Source: Charina bottae (Eukaryota > Chordata > Lepidosauria > Squamata > Charinaidae). Taken from it: a DNA stretch of 64,000 nucleotides. The stretch is taken from positions 38,187,463-38,251,462 of the forward strand of contig JALMGJ010000005.1 in the NCBI GenBank assembly GCA_023362775.1, in the 5' to 3' direction. The position numbers were made by a program, and so were the translations under genes. Shown here piece by piece: positions 31,851 to 45,200 of the stretch. The notes beneath the pieces were generated by a model. The model was not told the DNA's origin. It saw only the letters and a program-made list of their open reading frames with translations, and made no database searches. Every line of letters starts with the position of its first letter. The stretch's first letter is position 1.

Positions 31851-32639
31851 TTAGCACCAACCTTCCTATTCCACTTGACTTAAAAGGCGTTGGCATATTG
31901 CAAAATGAAATGTGAACCTGGCATAGTGTTTATTTCCAAGAATGTTTCAGAACCCCGTAAGATTTCTAAAGGAATAAAAATGGATAATTGCAGGCCAGTG
32001 CTTTGTTTGGAGATGTGCCCAAATACCCTGAAAAAGGACAATGATAAACAAGAGGAAGAGGGACTATAGAGGGGTGGAAAGCATTCAAGTGAATCAGTGC
32101 TCTGTAAATGTTCTTCTTGTCAGCCATTTTGTGAATATGCAAACCCTCCACCCACTTTTAGGAGAGCACCAGAATATGTTCCCAAAATTTCACACCAGCT
32201 CCAAGAGATCTGGCACTCCTATTTTAAAATACAGAGTTTATAATTTATTCTTAAATATATCCAAGACAGATTTGTCTGCATCTTGCTATATACCTTTCCT
32301 CTTTTCCATCGAATCTGAAAGGGCATCTCTGAGAGGCCCGAATTTAAAACGACCGGAGGTGGAAAGGGAAAACCAAATGCACATCAGAGTATAACTATAA
32401 TCACGTTTATAAATTATACATCTTCATTAATAAGTTAAGACCCAGACCAAGCCAGTTTTTGTTCAGAGGTGGAAAGGATCTACAAGGGTTCCTCTCCTAT
32501 CATGGAAGTGCAACAGGTGTTTGTTGCAGCCAGAGAGAAATAAGGGATCAACACTGGATTCGGTGACAGGTGCAGCGGGAAAAAAACAATGGAGAAAGCT
32601 GTCTAGAGTTTGAGCTTCCACGACACGGACATCCCCAGA
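31851..32639. other. Region upstream of EFHD1 promoter
   Basis: Between the last SINE and the CpG island. No repeat or exon recognised. It may contain regulatory sequence for EFHD1. Confidence 0.4.
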
Positions 32640-33200
32640 GACAGAGCCTTTACTGCGATGGCGCGCCAACCCCTGGCGCCTCCTTAAGTCTCAGCCCGGC
32701 CTCTCGCCGCTTCCCCGCCCTCGGCCCTCCTTCCCCGCCAATTCGCCAAAGTCCTAGAATAAAGTTTGCTGTTAGCGGGGCGGGTAGACTTTCAGCAAAG
32801 AAAGGAAGCAAGCCTTGCAGCGGCGGCGGCGGCGCGGCTGCAGGACGCGCTCATCCTTCCCTGACCATGGCCTCGGCCGAACTGGCCCAAAAGCTGCAGA
32901 GGCGCCTGCTTCGAGACGGCAGCACCTCGGAGGCGCCTCCTGCAGAAGAGGATGACTGTCTCGCCCCTGAGCCGGCAGGGTCCGAAACGAACGCCGAGGA
33001 GCTGGCCGAGGACCGCGGCGCGCTAAACGCCGCTGCTGACCCGGAGCTGAGCGCCAAGCTGACTCGCCGGCAGGACATCAACGCGGGCGCGGCGCAGCCC
33101 CGCCTCGCCCAGGTCTTCAATCCCTACACGGAGTTTAAAGAGTTCACTCGCCGGCAGATCAAGGATATGGAGCGCTTATTTAGACTGTAAGCATCGCCTT
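32640..33200 (+). promoter_or_regulatory. EFHD1: CpG island and presumed EFHD1 promoter
   Basis: CpG density rises sharply from about 32640 (GGCGCGCC at 32659) through exon 1 and falls after 33200. A (GGC)n run lies at 32819-32835, just before the start codon. No convincing TATA box is seen, as expected of a CpG-island promoter. The transcription start itself is not determined. Confidence 0.65.
32867..33186 (+). CDS. EFHD1: EFHD1 exon 1 (N-terminal region)
   Basis: ATG at 32867-32869 (CTGACCATGG, good Kozak context) begins MASAELAQKLQRRLLRDGST. An Ala/Glu-rich low-complexity region follows, then ELSAKLTRRQDINAGAAQPR and the family signature VFNPYTEFKEFTRRQIKDME. The donor is GACT|gtaagc, two bases into a Leu codon. 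106 codons plus 2 nt, about ten residues longer than I recall for the human exon, owing to the low-complexity part. An in-frame upstream ATG at 32570 is not favoured because family proteins start with MAS/MAT. Confidence 0.92.
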
Positions 33201-36200
33201 AGTCCGCAGTATCCCTTTTACCGTTCCTCTTTCTAATTTTCGATCTTGGTGAACTTGGAAATGTCTGAGTAGTTTTCAGTGGTATTTATTTCCAAACTCT
33301 AAACGGATTCGAGCCTCCACGTGTGTTTAAAATAAATCACCCGTGCAGCTCGGCTCCAAGAGTGCTTTCTTAGTATCAATGAAGTCTATGGAATTGTTGA
33401 CGCTTAAAGTTTCCAACCTTTTAAGAGGAAGTTCAAGATTCCTGCCATTACCCGACCATGTGGTAGTAGAGGAAGCACTTGAAAAAGTTGCTTATACCTG
33501 CACTGACTGAGGTCAGGGTTTAATGAGAGTATGACTGACTCCAGAACAGAGTGGAGGAGTGCATGATACCTAGTGTGCAACCCTTATACGTTTTCCTGGA
33601 GAAAGTTTTGTTGATTGAAGTAGTAAGGTTTACTTTTGAGTAAACCTTTACAGAACTGCTCTGTGTAACACATTTTTCCTATTGCTCTGGTGAATTGAAA
33701 GGTAATGTGAAAAGTCTTCTTGTGCATGTCTGGTCACAATAAACCTGGCTGGATTCAATGGAATTCATATTTAAATTAGTGTGCACAGGATTGCAGACTA
33801 AAATTAGGAGCAAATTCTGCAGATCCAGTAGCCAGGTTTCTCACATTGTAGCTCTTTTCAAAATGAATTGTAGGTGGGGCTGTTCACTTTTGTACTTTTG
33901 CATTGATCATTCTAAAAAGGTGAACTTCACCAGTCTCTTCCCCCAGGTGTATTATTTAATCTTCAAATTTCCAGTTCATTCTTTTGCTATTTTTCTTGCA
34001 AAGTGGGAAGCTGTAGTGTTTCTTTCTGCCAACTCTCTGTGTTGTGGAAAAATATATTCACTTGCTAAATTAAAAAGATCTTCAGTTTGCAGAACTGGAA
34101 GGGCCACGTCTGGTCTCACCACTGTTAAGCTTAGAGGTCTTATCTCTGTGGTGGAGGATTGGAGCAGTTTATATTTGGCCATAAAAGTCACTCTGCAACA
34201 AAAAACTTGACCTTCCCCATGCCTGCAAAGTCAACCATGGTTATATTTAGCTTGTGCTTTTAAAGTCATAAAAGATGTACTATTTGTCACTTGTTCCAAT
34301 TATGTTACTAAAACAGCAGTTGGAAAAGACTTTGGCCTGATTTGCCTTACATTTTTTGATTGCTATTCCAACTTAATCTTATTAACTATGTAGTCATATA
34401 GCTGCTAATAATAAAGCAAACCCTAGCATTCAATGTATGTTTTAATGGAATAGCAACCTAAATTAGTACTATAGTTCTGTGCTCCATGGAATTTAATGGG
34501 ATTGGCTTCCAAATAAAGAATCCTGGACCTTTTCTCCTTGTACCTAACCATAATGCAGACATGCCTTGGTAACATCTTTTTTTCTATGACATCCCTGGGA
34601 TGTCTTCATCCCATCCCCACCCCATGAGTGAGACAGGCTTAAGTTGTTGTGAACAAGATACATTAGTAGTAGGCAAGAGCATCCAGCATCCAGTGGAAGC
34701 CACAAGGTGTGTGGAATCCGTTCTGCTTTGCCACCCATTATGTCAGAGATAGAGTCACATGACCAGTAGCAGGTGGAATTAGAGGTGCTTATTGCCTGTT
34801 TCAGGCTGTTGCAGCTTGTCCCTTTCCCTTCATTTCGCAGTCCACTTGTCTGCTGTCAGTCTGCTGGACACGGTGGTGCATAAAATATAGAAAAAAAATT
34901 CTTGCCTGGGCTTAAAATGGTATAAGGGTGAAGTGCCATAAGAGGCTGAAATAACATAATACTATGGATCAGGGTTTCTCAACCTTGACTACTTTAAGAT
35001 GTGTGGACTTCAACTCCCAGAATTCCCCAGCCAGCAAGGCTAGCTGGGGAATTCTGGGAGTTGAAGTCTACACATCTTAAAGTGGCCAAGGTTGAGAAAC
35101 ATTGCTATAGAGAAATGATGGTGTTCCCACCCCTTCCCTCCCGTTGCTTCCTGATCAGAGCACTGAGGAAGCCGGAAGTTGGTGTTGGTCAACTGTATAA
35201 AGAAAGAAAAGAGACATCTTAAGTAAAAGTCCCTGTGACTTGGCTACTTTTATGACTGATTTTTTAACTTTATTCAGAATGGGGTATAGGAGGAGAGGCA
35301 CAAGGAGGAGACAGACCCACCCCATTCCTCTTGCAGCACTGCGATTGGTGGATATTTTCCCTGCAGCCAGGTGATAGGCAGAAGAGGGAGAACAGCAAAC
35401 CTGGAGGAATGAACCAATCATTTTGCTGATTATGTATGGACAAAATTAGGACAGCAACTTTCTACAGTGAGTCAGAACAGAGGCTGTAGTGGCAGGATAC
35501 CGATCGGCAATGGGGGCGGCAAATTTCAGGTTTTGAGTCTGAGTAATTTTTTGCTGACTCAAAGATAGATGGCTAGATTTTAGCAGCGGGAAAAGGATTT
35601 ATGATATATTCAATGTCATACTGGCATTGGGAAAACCCTCGTTCAGATACCTACTCAGTCACTGAGCTACTTTGGGCTGCTCCCTGACTCCGCTTACACA
35701 CTGTGCTATACCGTGGCTTGTTGAATAAATGATTTACAGAGTACAGTGACTGATTTCAGATAATATACTACGCTAAACCTGAACATAGTTTACATATCAC
35801 ATTAAACTATAATGTGTCCTGGTTGTTGATGGATTACCATGATGTGTTAACCCAGTCACTGTTTCCACTATCACCTAGCCTGACCTACTTCATAAGATTG
35901 TTGCAAGGATAGCATTGTAGAGAAAGTATTTATTTATTTGACTTATATGGCCTCCCAATTGACAGACATGTGACTCAGGGCAGAATACAGCAATAAAAAC
36001 TATTATAGTAAAATAAAATAAAATATTTAAATTGTATAAGTATTTTATATGTTTTTAATTACTAACTTGACTGTAAACCACCCAGAGTCCCCTAGTGGGG
36101 GGAGATGGGCGGTGATATAAGTTTGAAATAAATAAATAAATAAATAGTAAAATAAAAACCAACAAGAAGCACAGCAACACGGTCAAGACACACCAACATG

Positions 36201-39200
36201 TATTACACCTCATGGGACAAGTTTATCTAAAATCCTGACCCCAATGCCTGAGGGAACAACCAGCTCTTGAGGGGAGATCATTCCATAGGGCAGGCACTGT
36301 CACAGAGAAGGCATGTATGTTCCCTTAAGGTTGTGGAGGAGAAATGGGATATAAATACAACATTTTTTAAATAAAAAGTGTGGAAGCCTTGGGTGGAATT
36401 ATAGATGTACTTCTTACAGAATAACTGCTGTCTTAATTAACTCAACAGGAAATAGCAATTAAAATCTTAGCGAGGCATCAGTCATTCTTAAAGGTTTTCA
36501 AATTGTATTTAACATTATCCAAATTTGCTTGATATAGTTGCAGGAACAGTGATTCCCAGAAGAGAAAATGAAATGAAACAACTTATGAAGTTGAAGAATC
36601 AATGCCTTTATGGCATGTGGTATGACAGCTGGAATAATACAGAGATTCCTCTCTGACATGCATCTCATAGGAGATGTTTCTGTTGAGTTAGGAGTTAAAT
36701 TCATACCTGAGATATACATCTAGAGCACAAAGCACATTCCTTGCTTAAGGAAGGAAAATTGTGCAATCTATGCTACTGATGAGGAAAAAAAAAGAATCCT
36801 TGTCTCCTCAGCTCTCCTATAGACTGGGAACTGAAACTAATTTTTTCCCTACCTTCCAAACCTTTCAGCAGCAATACAATTCTTCTTAAAAGCTACTGAA
36901 TCTTGGATGAGAGAAGAGATTTAAAAAACTTTATTGGCTAGGTTCTCATATTATGTAAAGTAATATATATACACTGTTCTAAATTTCAATCAATTGTTTA
37001 TTTTGTAAGCCATAGTTAAAAGAAATGATGGCTCTGTGTGAAGTTTGAATCCAGTCACTGATTATGTTTGCATGACATGTTCAATAAACAACCTCAATCA
37101 GTGAGCATGCACCTAGCATCTGGGTTAAAGGAATCCAACATAGTGGCTGTTCAAGGTATGAATGCTACATTGAGTCTAAAATCACAGTTAAAGACCTGCT
37201 TGTAGTTGGTTAAAAATGATGCCATACGTAGCCTTGCTAACTGAAATTTATGATTGAGCATATGATGTGAACAAGATAGTTGTGTCTGTAGATCACAACT
37301 GGGTGTGGACAAGTGCTCAAGGATGTTCTTTCTTGTCTCTGCTTTCTAATTTGCACTGTTTTTGGAAAGTCACCTTAACAATGCCTTTATTTCAATGCCT
37401 TTATTTCACCCAGACCTGTAAATAGATGCTTGCTAGCTTACTGTCAAACTCTTTGAGGTTGTGGAGTCCATGGTGCTCTCTGAGCCTTGTTGTTTTCTTG
37501 CAGACGTTTCATTGCCAGGCTAGGCAACCTCTTTGAGGTTGGCAAACTCAAAAAACAAGAACCACTTGGATTTCTGGAATGGTTTGTATTATTAGTAGGA
37601 TAATGTAACAGAACCTTGAAAGCCTGTGAAAGCCTTTATCAAGGTCAACTTATACCTAGTATAATTCAGGTGGAGTTACGCTGAGTGTTTAGTCTCCTGG
37701 ACTAAAAACATCTTTTTTGTAATGATCCAGCTCTGTCCATCTTCCCAGAGTCTGCTAGATATTCCGTCACATTTACTTACCTGTGGTAAGAAAACTTCAC
37801 CCTTGGTTGACCAAGAAGAAACGTTTATATGGAAGGAAAAATGTTAGTCTGTTGTTTTTTCTTTCCAGTTATTGATGTACAATAGTTATTTATAATACTA
37901 AAATATTATTGGCTATCATTTATTTTTTTGTGAAATCAACTTGTAAAACTGGTTTTGTGCAGTATGCTGATGAAATACTCAATTTAATGAAGCAGAATAT
38001 ATGCAGAAACATTGAACAAATGATTACTTACTGCCGAATATCCATTCTATAGTCAGAAGCTATTCTATATACTTTCTATCATAGTCAAGGTATTCTGAAC
38101 AGATTTCAAAATTACTGAAAATACTGAAAGTTTCTAAAAACATATTTAAAAGCCCACAAAACAAATAAAACAATAAAATCACTAAAATACAATAAATAAA
38201 TTATATAAGATACATAAAATCTACTATTCCAGTATACTTAAAATGAGACTGACAAAATTGTTGGTTTTAAGAATGTAAGGCAAATTAGATGTACTAAATA
38301 ACTTCCAAACATTTGTTTATATATACATAAAATGGATGCATCAGTAAAGTTGGAGATGGGTATGTGAGGGAAGTTAAATACTCTTTTATTTCCTTATTTT
38401 CCTTTAACACGGGTGGGCAACATCAGGCCCGCAGGCCATATAAGGCCCGCGGGGCTCCCACCTAAGGCCCGCGGGGCTTCCACCTGCAAACCCCGCCCCT
38501 TCCACGCAATTGGCTCCCACCCGCAAACCCCACCCCCCAGTGCTTGTGATTGGCTCCCGCCTGCAAACTCTGGCCCCCAGTCTGCGGAAATTCCAGAAAC
38601 CCCACCCCCGGGTCCCTGGTTATAAATATCCAAATGGCCCTTGGCAGAAAAAAGGTTCCCCACCCCTGCTTTAACAGAACTGAACGATAAGCACTTGAAT
38701 CAGCATAAAATGGGAAAGGAGGTAGGAAAGGGTGAAAATTTATCCTTATCTTTGAACACCATTTATTTATGTATTTGTTTGTTTGTTTGTTTATTTATTT
38801 ATTTATTTAGCAAATTTATATAGCCACCCATCTCACAAAACGTGACTCTGGGCGGCATACAGTGCATAAAAACAATAAAACCATAAAACACTCAAACATA
38901 AATAAAAAACAGAAAAACATAAAACCCTAAGATAGCGAGAGAACAACCGTCACTTGACATCACACAACCTACCTTGCCAGCTCACCATGGGACCCCCAGG
39001 GTTGATGGAAGAACCACGTTTTGAGGGCTCTCTGGAAGGCAAGCAGGGATGGGGCCAAGCTCACCTCAGGGGGAATGATGTTCCAGAAGGCGGGGGCCAC
39101 AGCAGAAAAGGCATGCTGTCTGGGTCCTGCCAGATGGAACTCTAGTAGATGGGACCTGCAGCATACCCCTCCTGCTCGACCTGATGGGGCGGGTAGATGT

Positions 39201-42200
39201 AACTGGGAAGAGGCGGTCCCTCAAATTACCTGGTCCCATGCCATGTAGGGCTTTAAAGGTCAAAACCAGCACCTTGAATAGCAAACTGGCAACCAATGCA
39301 GCTTGCGGAACAGGTGTAACATGCGCCATCCTAGGGGCGCACATGACTGTCCACACAGCTGCATTCTGCACCAGCTGAAGATTTCGGATACTCTTCAAGG
39401 GCAGCCCCATGTACAGTGCATTACAGTAATCCATTCTAGAAGTGACCAGGGCGTGAGTAACTGTGAGTAGAGCCTCATGGTCCAGGAAAGGGCGCAACTG
39501 GTACACAACACAGTTGTGCAAAGGCCCTCCTAGCCACGACTGCCACCTGCTCCTTGAGCAGGAATCTTGAGTCTAGAAGGACCCCCAGGTTGTGCACAGG
39601 GTCTGTCTGGGGCAGTGCCACTCCATCCAGAAGGCCCCAAAACCCAGAGCCATTCAGTCTTGCCAGGATTCAGCTGAAGCCTGTTCCAGACTCCCACAGC
39701 CTCCAGGCACTGGGACAGGACAATTTCAATTTCTTTTGATGTAGAAATTGGACCTTTTTCTTACTTTATTTGTAAAAGGGATAGATATTAAGTAATAAAC
39801 ATAACTGCCAACACTGTGTCAACTAAAAAGCTAAGGTGCTAATTTTGGTTGATATGTGAAGGTACAAGAAGAGTAAGCATCTGAATGGAGACTTACTTGA
39901 AACATACTGTGAAGGTCTTTTTATGCAGAAAGCTGCTGATGCAACTTTCTTTGTTTGACCCTAATTAAGCATAAATAACCTTTGCTCATAGTCACCCTTA
40001 CCTTAGAATAAAAAGACTTTTTAGATAGGAAAACATATAGTTACTAATTAAACTTAATCATGGCCTGGAGACAAGCTGGGGAGAGAGGATAAATAATTCC
40101 AAGAGAGAAAAGTGGTAATAAGTCTCTTCCAGATGAAATAACATGTGGCAAAACAAAGCAATTATTATTCAGCATGGGAATTCTACAAAAGAGTTTTAGT
40201 CAGTTTGAGTAGGAAAACTTGACAAATGCACATAGCTGGAATTTTATCCAAAACCTGGCTTAAACTTTCACCAGCTACTCCAGGTTTTTTAAAATGATAG
40301 CTAAACACTTTTTAAAATGATGGTTTACCTTAAACATACATTTATGTAACCAGAATATTGGTCTATAAAGCCTAGCACAGGGCTTTCCAAAGTTTTTCCC
40401 GCAGCGGGGAAAACCCGGAAGTGCGGCAGTGCGCAAAAACCCGGCAGCGCTGCTGCTGCTTTCAGGTTTTGCGCACTGCAGTTGGTGTGTCGCCGCGGGA
40501 AAACCCGGAAGCGCTGATGATGATCAGCGCTTCCGGGTTGTGTGGCGACACACCAGACTGTGTGTGGCGACACACTTTTGTGTTGCAACACACAGTTTGG
40601 AAAGCTCTGGCCTAGCATCTTCTGTGACGGTAATTCCGCATGACAGCCTAAGCTGCTTGTCTCCTCTGCTGCTCCTAGCTGTTCCTAAGCCGACTTAAAA
40701 AATTCCAATCTGGATTGTACTGGTTGATGTTCAGACAGGACGGCAGCCACAGTAGGCCTGGACTGGTAGTTCTCTTGCTTCTTGCCCTTCCAATTTGTGT
40801 AGGAAAGTCAATCCTTGCTAGCTGCCTTCTGTGTGGATGTGTCTCTCAAGGTTGGCCTTTTCCTTTCAGCAATTGTTCCCTCCTTAGTGGTCTCTGTGCC
40901 TTTTCTTTGTTTTCCCAGTTGTTTGCACACCTGGATGCCTTCATACTCTCTTCTCATGTTTTCTTCTGTGAAACTAACACAGACCCTTTCTTTCCCCATC
41001 CCATATTGTTCAATCATTGCTTTGATGGTACAATGATTGAAGCAAAAACAACATGTTCCTTCATTTCACTGTGGGTGTGTGGAAACCTTGTGGCAATGAA
41101 GTACTGACAGTTCAAGTCCATAAAACAAAAGACCTAGAATTTTTGAAATTTTATAGCTTTATTCCAACATCCCTATGTTGCAGCTTAAAGGTAGTTGCTG
41201 TTGTTCATTTTTTTTAAAAAAAGGAAAGTACAGTGGGTAGAAATTAAAAGGGTGCCCTCTTGGAGATGTTAAGGGTGGAATGGAGGTATGCTGGCAGAAG
41301 AATTGGAGAAAACATGGTGGCCAGGAAACTTTATTGGACTCCGTGGTCTTTATGGGCCTTCACTAGATTAACTGGAAGAAGGAAAAAGGAAACTGCTGAC
41401 TAGCTGGGAACATAGCAGCCCAAGATGGAATGGCCATATAGGGCAGTTACCAGCTGCTGGAGGGGAGGGGACATGCCAGGCACTGTTCTTGGTCAGAGTG
41501 GGAGATTTTGCTAAATTGGAATAAAGCACAATAGATTAATTGCACAAAAGGGCTTAAAATGGCAGAAGATGGAAAACAGTATTTTTGAAGCAGAGCTTCA
41601 GCATATGGGTGGGGAGGTGAATTTGTGGGTATAGGGCAACATCCATTTCTGCACTCAAGAAATGGTGATGGATTAGATCTGCACTTTCAGCTTGCCTAAG
41701 TTTAACAACCTGATCAGCTTAGAATAAATGACTGACAACAGAGGCCTGTAATTGGAGCACTCTAGTCCCTGGAACTACTCATCAGGATTATTTTCAGCAG
41801 TGAATGTCTAAGTGTCTAATAATCTAATAATCATCAATATTTAACATTAATCCATGTTTACTTAAAACAACAGTAACAACAACTGTATTGTTGATTGTTG
41901 GCCATGCCAGCAAGTTCCAGAAGTCAGTTGTACACTGTGTGCAATATTCCTTTGCTGACTGAAAATCCAAATCGTTACGAACAATTTCAGTCATGAATTC
42001 TGCTCATTCTCCAGTGGACCGTGCTGGTGCTTGATATCGAAATAGGCAAGGGTATTGCCACTTTGGACAGGGCTACTACATATCTGAACCTCTGTCTTTT
42101 TAAGTGTTCAGGGGACAGTTTAGTTTATAGAGAATGTTAACAGTAGAATAAGAAACTGAAGATTGGTGCAGTGGCCACCTTACAGCGAGTCGTCTTTACT

Positions 42201-45200
42201 TTTGGCTTATGGAAGAGCCTAATGTATAACTCACAAATTTTTGCACAGATTGTCACAGCATAGTGATGATTTCTCCATTAGTCATACTATCTGATGAATT
42301 TAGCAGAATGCTGAGAGTTTGCTTTAGTGTTTTTTTTTAAAAAAAAACATTAGTAGCTCTTGTAGTTTCAAGGGAAAGATTTCTGTTCTTATGAAAATGG
42401 GCTTTATTCACTGTAATATTCCTTATAATTTTTAAGGTCCATTGTCATTTATGCATGCTGCTTCTAGTGCTTTACATGTCCTGGCATATTCTCCCTTCTA
42501 CTTTTTTTCTGCTGGAATAATTCCATAAAATTTATATTTAAAACTTTCATTTTCTGTTCTCATAAATAGGTTCTTAGTGGGCAAACTGTTTTAATTATTT
42601 TGAATAACAGAAGTGGTACTTGTGGCAGATTGAAGGAATTATAAGAACATATTTAATAAATAGCCATTTGGTTGTTCTGCTTCTTCTCAAGTGTGACAAG
42701 CAGGAAAAGAGTTTGAATGACTAGCACTTATTTCATAACTTGCATTCTGGGAAAAATATGCTTCAGTGGTATTGAACTAGGCTGCATAGCAGGTCCATGA
42801 CTGTGAATGTAGGAATGCTTCAGTCATACAGAAACTGTGATTGTGAATGAACAATAGCACTTTTATCTTTCAATAAGGGCTATGCATTTGAATTGCTGTT
42901 ATCTCTTTGCTGTATATTGTATCTTTTTAAAATGTTTTTCTTGTTTTTGATGTGTTTATTTGAAAAAGTAGGAAGTGATGAGACACTTTGAGGGACAAAT
43001 AGGTTTATGAGGAAGTTTGCTCAATCTAATACCACTAGAAAAAGCATGCAGTATCATCATGTAAGTAGTTTCATATTTACTTCTTCAAATGCTTGTGTGG
43101 GGAAGCTTTATTCTCCATTTTGCACAAAGGTTCCTCATGTTCCATGTCAGAATTTGGAAATATGAATGTGCATAATCCTGGTGAAATCCAGATGCCTTGG
43201 ATTGGTCATGAGGGTGACTAATAAGTAATCACTAATACAGTCCCAGTAATAGTTCTCAGTATGAACAGTCTGATTAGCTTCAGGCCTTTTGCCAAAGAAA
43301 ATTAGCCTCTTCTTTAATGGTAATAAAAACAAAGGAGCAACAAGAAATTACTGCTCATTTGAAAGGAACACTGGGATTTCCTGGCCAAAGCCAAGTGAAA
43401 TAAATTCTGTCTTTGGGATCTGATACAAAATTCTAGTGATGGGTGCAGCATTTACAGAATTTTATAGCAGTCAGTAAGACCTGCTTTCTGGCAGCAGTAG
43501 TTTCTCTGTATGTATCTGATACATAGCCAACATACACACCCACTTTAGGGAGTGAGTTAGATGGGAACTTTGATACGGATTTTGTTTTCCGTGCAGTTGC
43601 ATTACTGCATAGTTTTGGAGTGGAGCAACACTTCATCTTTTTATTTTCCTTTTGGCTATGATCCAACCTCTTCTGCTGTAGCTTGTCTCTCTTCTCTGTC
43701 TTTGTGCTCTTTCAGTCAGCTAGTCTCTGGGGTATGAAGTTCTTTCTTGTTAATCTAGTAAGAAACATGAAAAAAATCCTCAAGCAAAAAGGGAACTGGA
43801 TCTTCCATTAGTCTTCTTTATTCACAGCTACCAACAGTCTGGCATATGTAGTAGTCAAAAAGAATCTATTTGTACAAAGATGCTTCTGCTGTGAATTGGT
43901 TGAGATGTTAATTATGTATGTTTGTTTATTTAATTTTTATCCCCCCTTTATTATTTTTATAAATAACTCAAGGTGGCGAACATACCTAATACTCATTCTT
44001 CCTCCTATTTTCCCCACAACAGCAACCCTGTGAGGTGGGTGGGCTGAGAGAGAGTGACTGGCCCAAGGTCATCCAGCCGGCTTTCATGCCTCAGGAGGGA
44101 CTAGAACTCACAGACTCCTGGTTTCTAGCCCAGCACCTTAACCACTAGACCAAACTGGCTCTCATTTATTGAAGGAGCCTTGCAGGTTCCTTCAATCAAA
44201 ATCTATATTAAGAGAGAAAGTATTAATGTGTGAGAAAAGGAAATGTATATAAACAAGTCTTGATATTACTAATGCCCCCTAACCTTTTTGTTTTGATGAA
44301 ACAGCTCTCTTTAATTATATATGGAATGTGTTAGATCTACAGACCCAAAATCTAAATAGTTTCAGCTCTACTTCAGGCCAGGAAAAGGATAATAGTATGA
44401 CTTTGTAATCCTATCCATTATCTCAACTGACCTGTTGAAGAAAAGAGTATTTTAACTGAAGCTTCAAATACTCAAATGAAGCTTTTAATACTTCAAATTC
44501 TTTTCATATTAAAGTTCTGCACTGATACCACCACCCCTGCCCTCATGCAGGAATTTCAGTTTATGCATTACAATTCTTTAAATAATGAATATCGTCCAAT
44601 GAAGAATTTGGGGAACTTGAAAGCTTACTCTAAAACCTTTTGGTTAGCCATAATAAAGACGTCTTTCTGTGGATTTTAGATCTTTTCTCTTCAGGATCCA
44701 TAGGCCTACCTCAGCTTCTTGCAATTCTTTTCATGTTAGTTTCTCATATCCTGATTAGATTTTAAAATTTGCTTTGCATAAAATAAGTTTCCCTTAAAAC
44801 TATGCACATACTCACCTGTTTACTTTTGCATAAAACTGCCTGCCCCAAACCTTGTGCCCTCCAGCAACTCCCTGTATTTCCAGTTAGCTCATGCCATTTG
44901 TAGAGCAGGCCAAAATTTTCTGGTTTTTCCCCCCCTCTCATGGATTTGGAAGGAGCCAATTTAAGCCATCATATCTAACCCTTGCTCAGGGCAGATATGC
45001 AAAGGAAAGCATTAACCTCTGCTTGAACTCTTCCAGTGAAGGAGAATTAAACCCACAATTTTCTAACATACATCAGCATCTGCCTTCTAACCTAAATCCA
45101 TTATTCTGTGTCCGACCCAGGTCTTGGCTTTCTTCTGAGACATCTGCCGTGTATTTGAAGAGTGCTATGATAGTGCCAGTTTGGTGTAGTGGCTAAGATG

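Noticed and set aside
32570..32866. Upstream in-frame ATG at 32570 that would lengthen EFHD1 by 99 residues
   Set aside because: The family starts MAS/MAT-xEL as at 32867, which also has a good start context. The upstream part is 5' UTR in the CpG island.
32867..33186. EFHD2 instead of EFHD1
   Set aside because: Some residues (FKEF, IKDME) look like EFHD2, but the N-terminus, the GAAxPR stretch, Leu before YDxG and Gly in DFDGK favour EFHD1. Not fully excluded.
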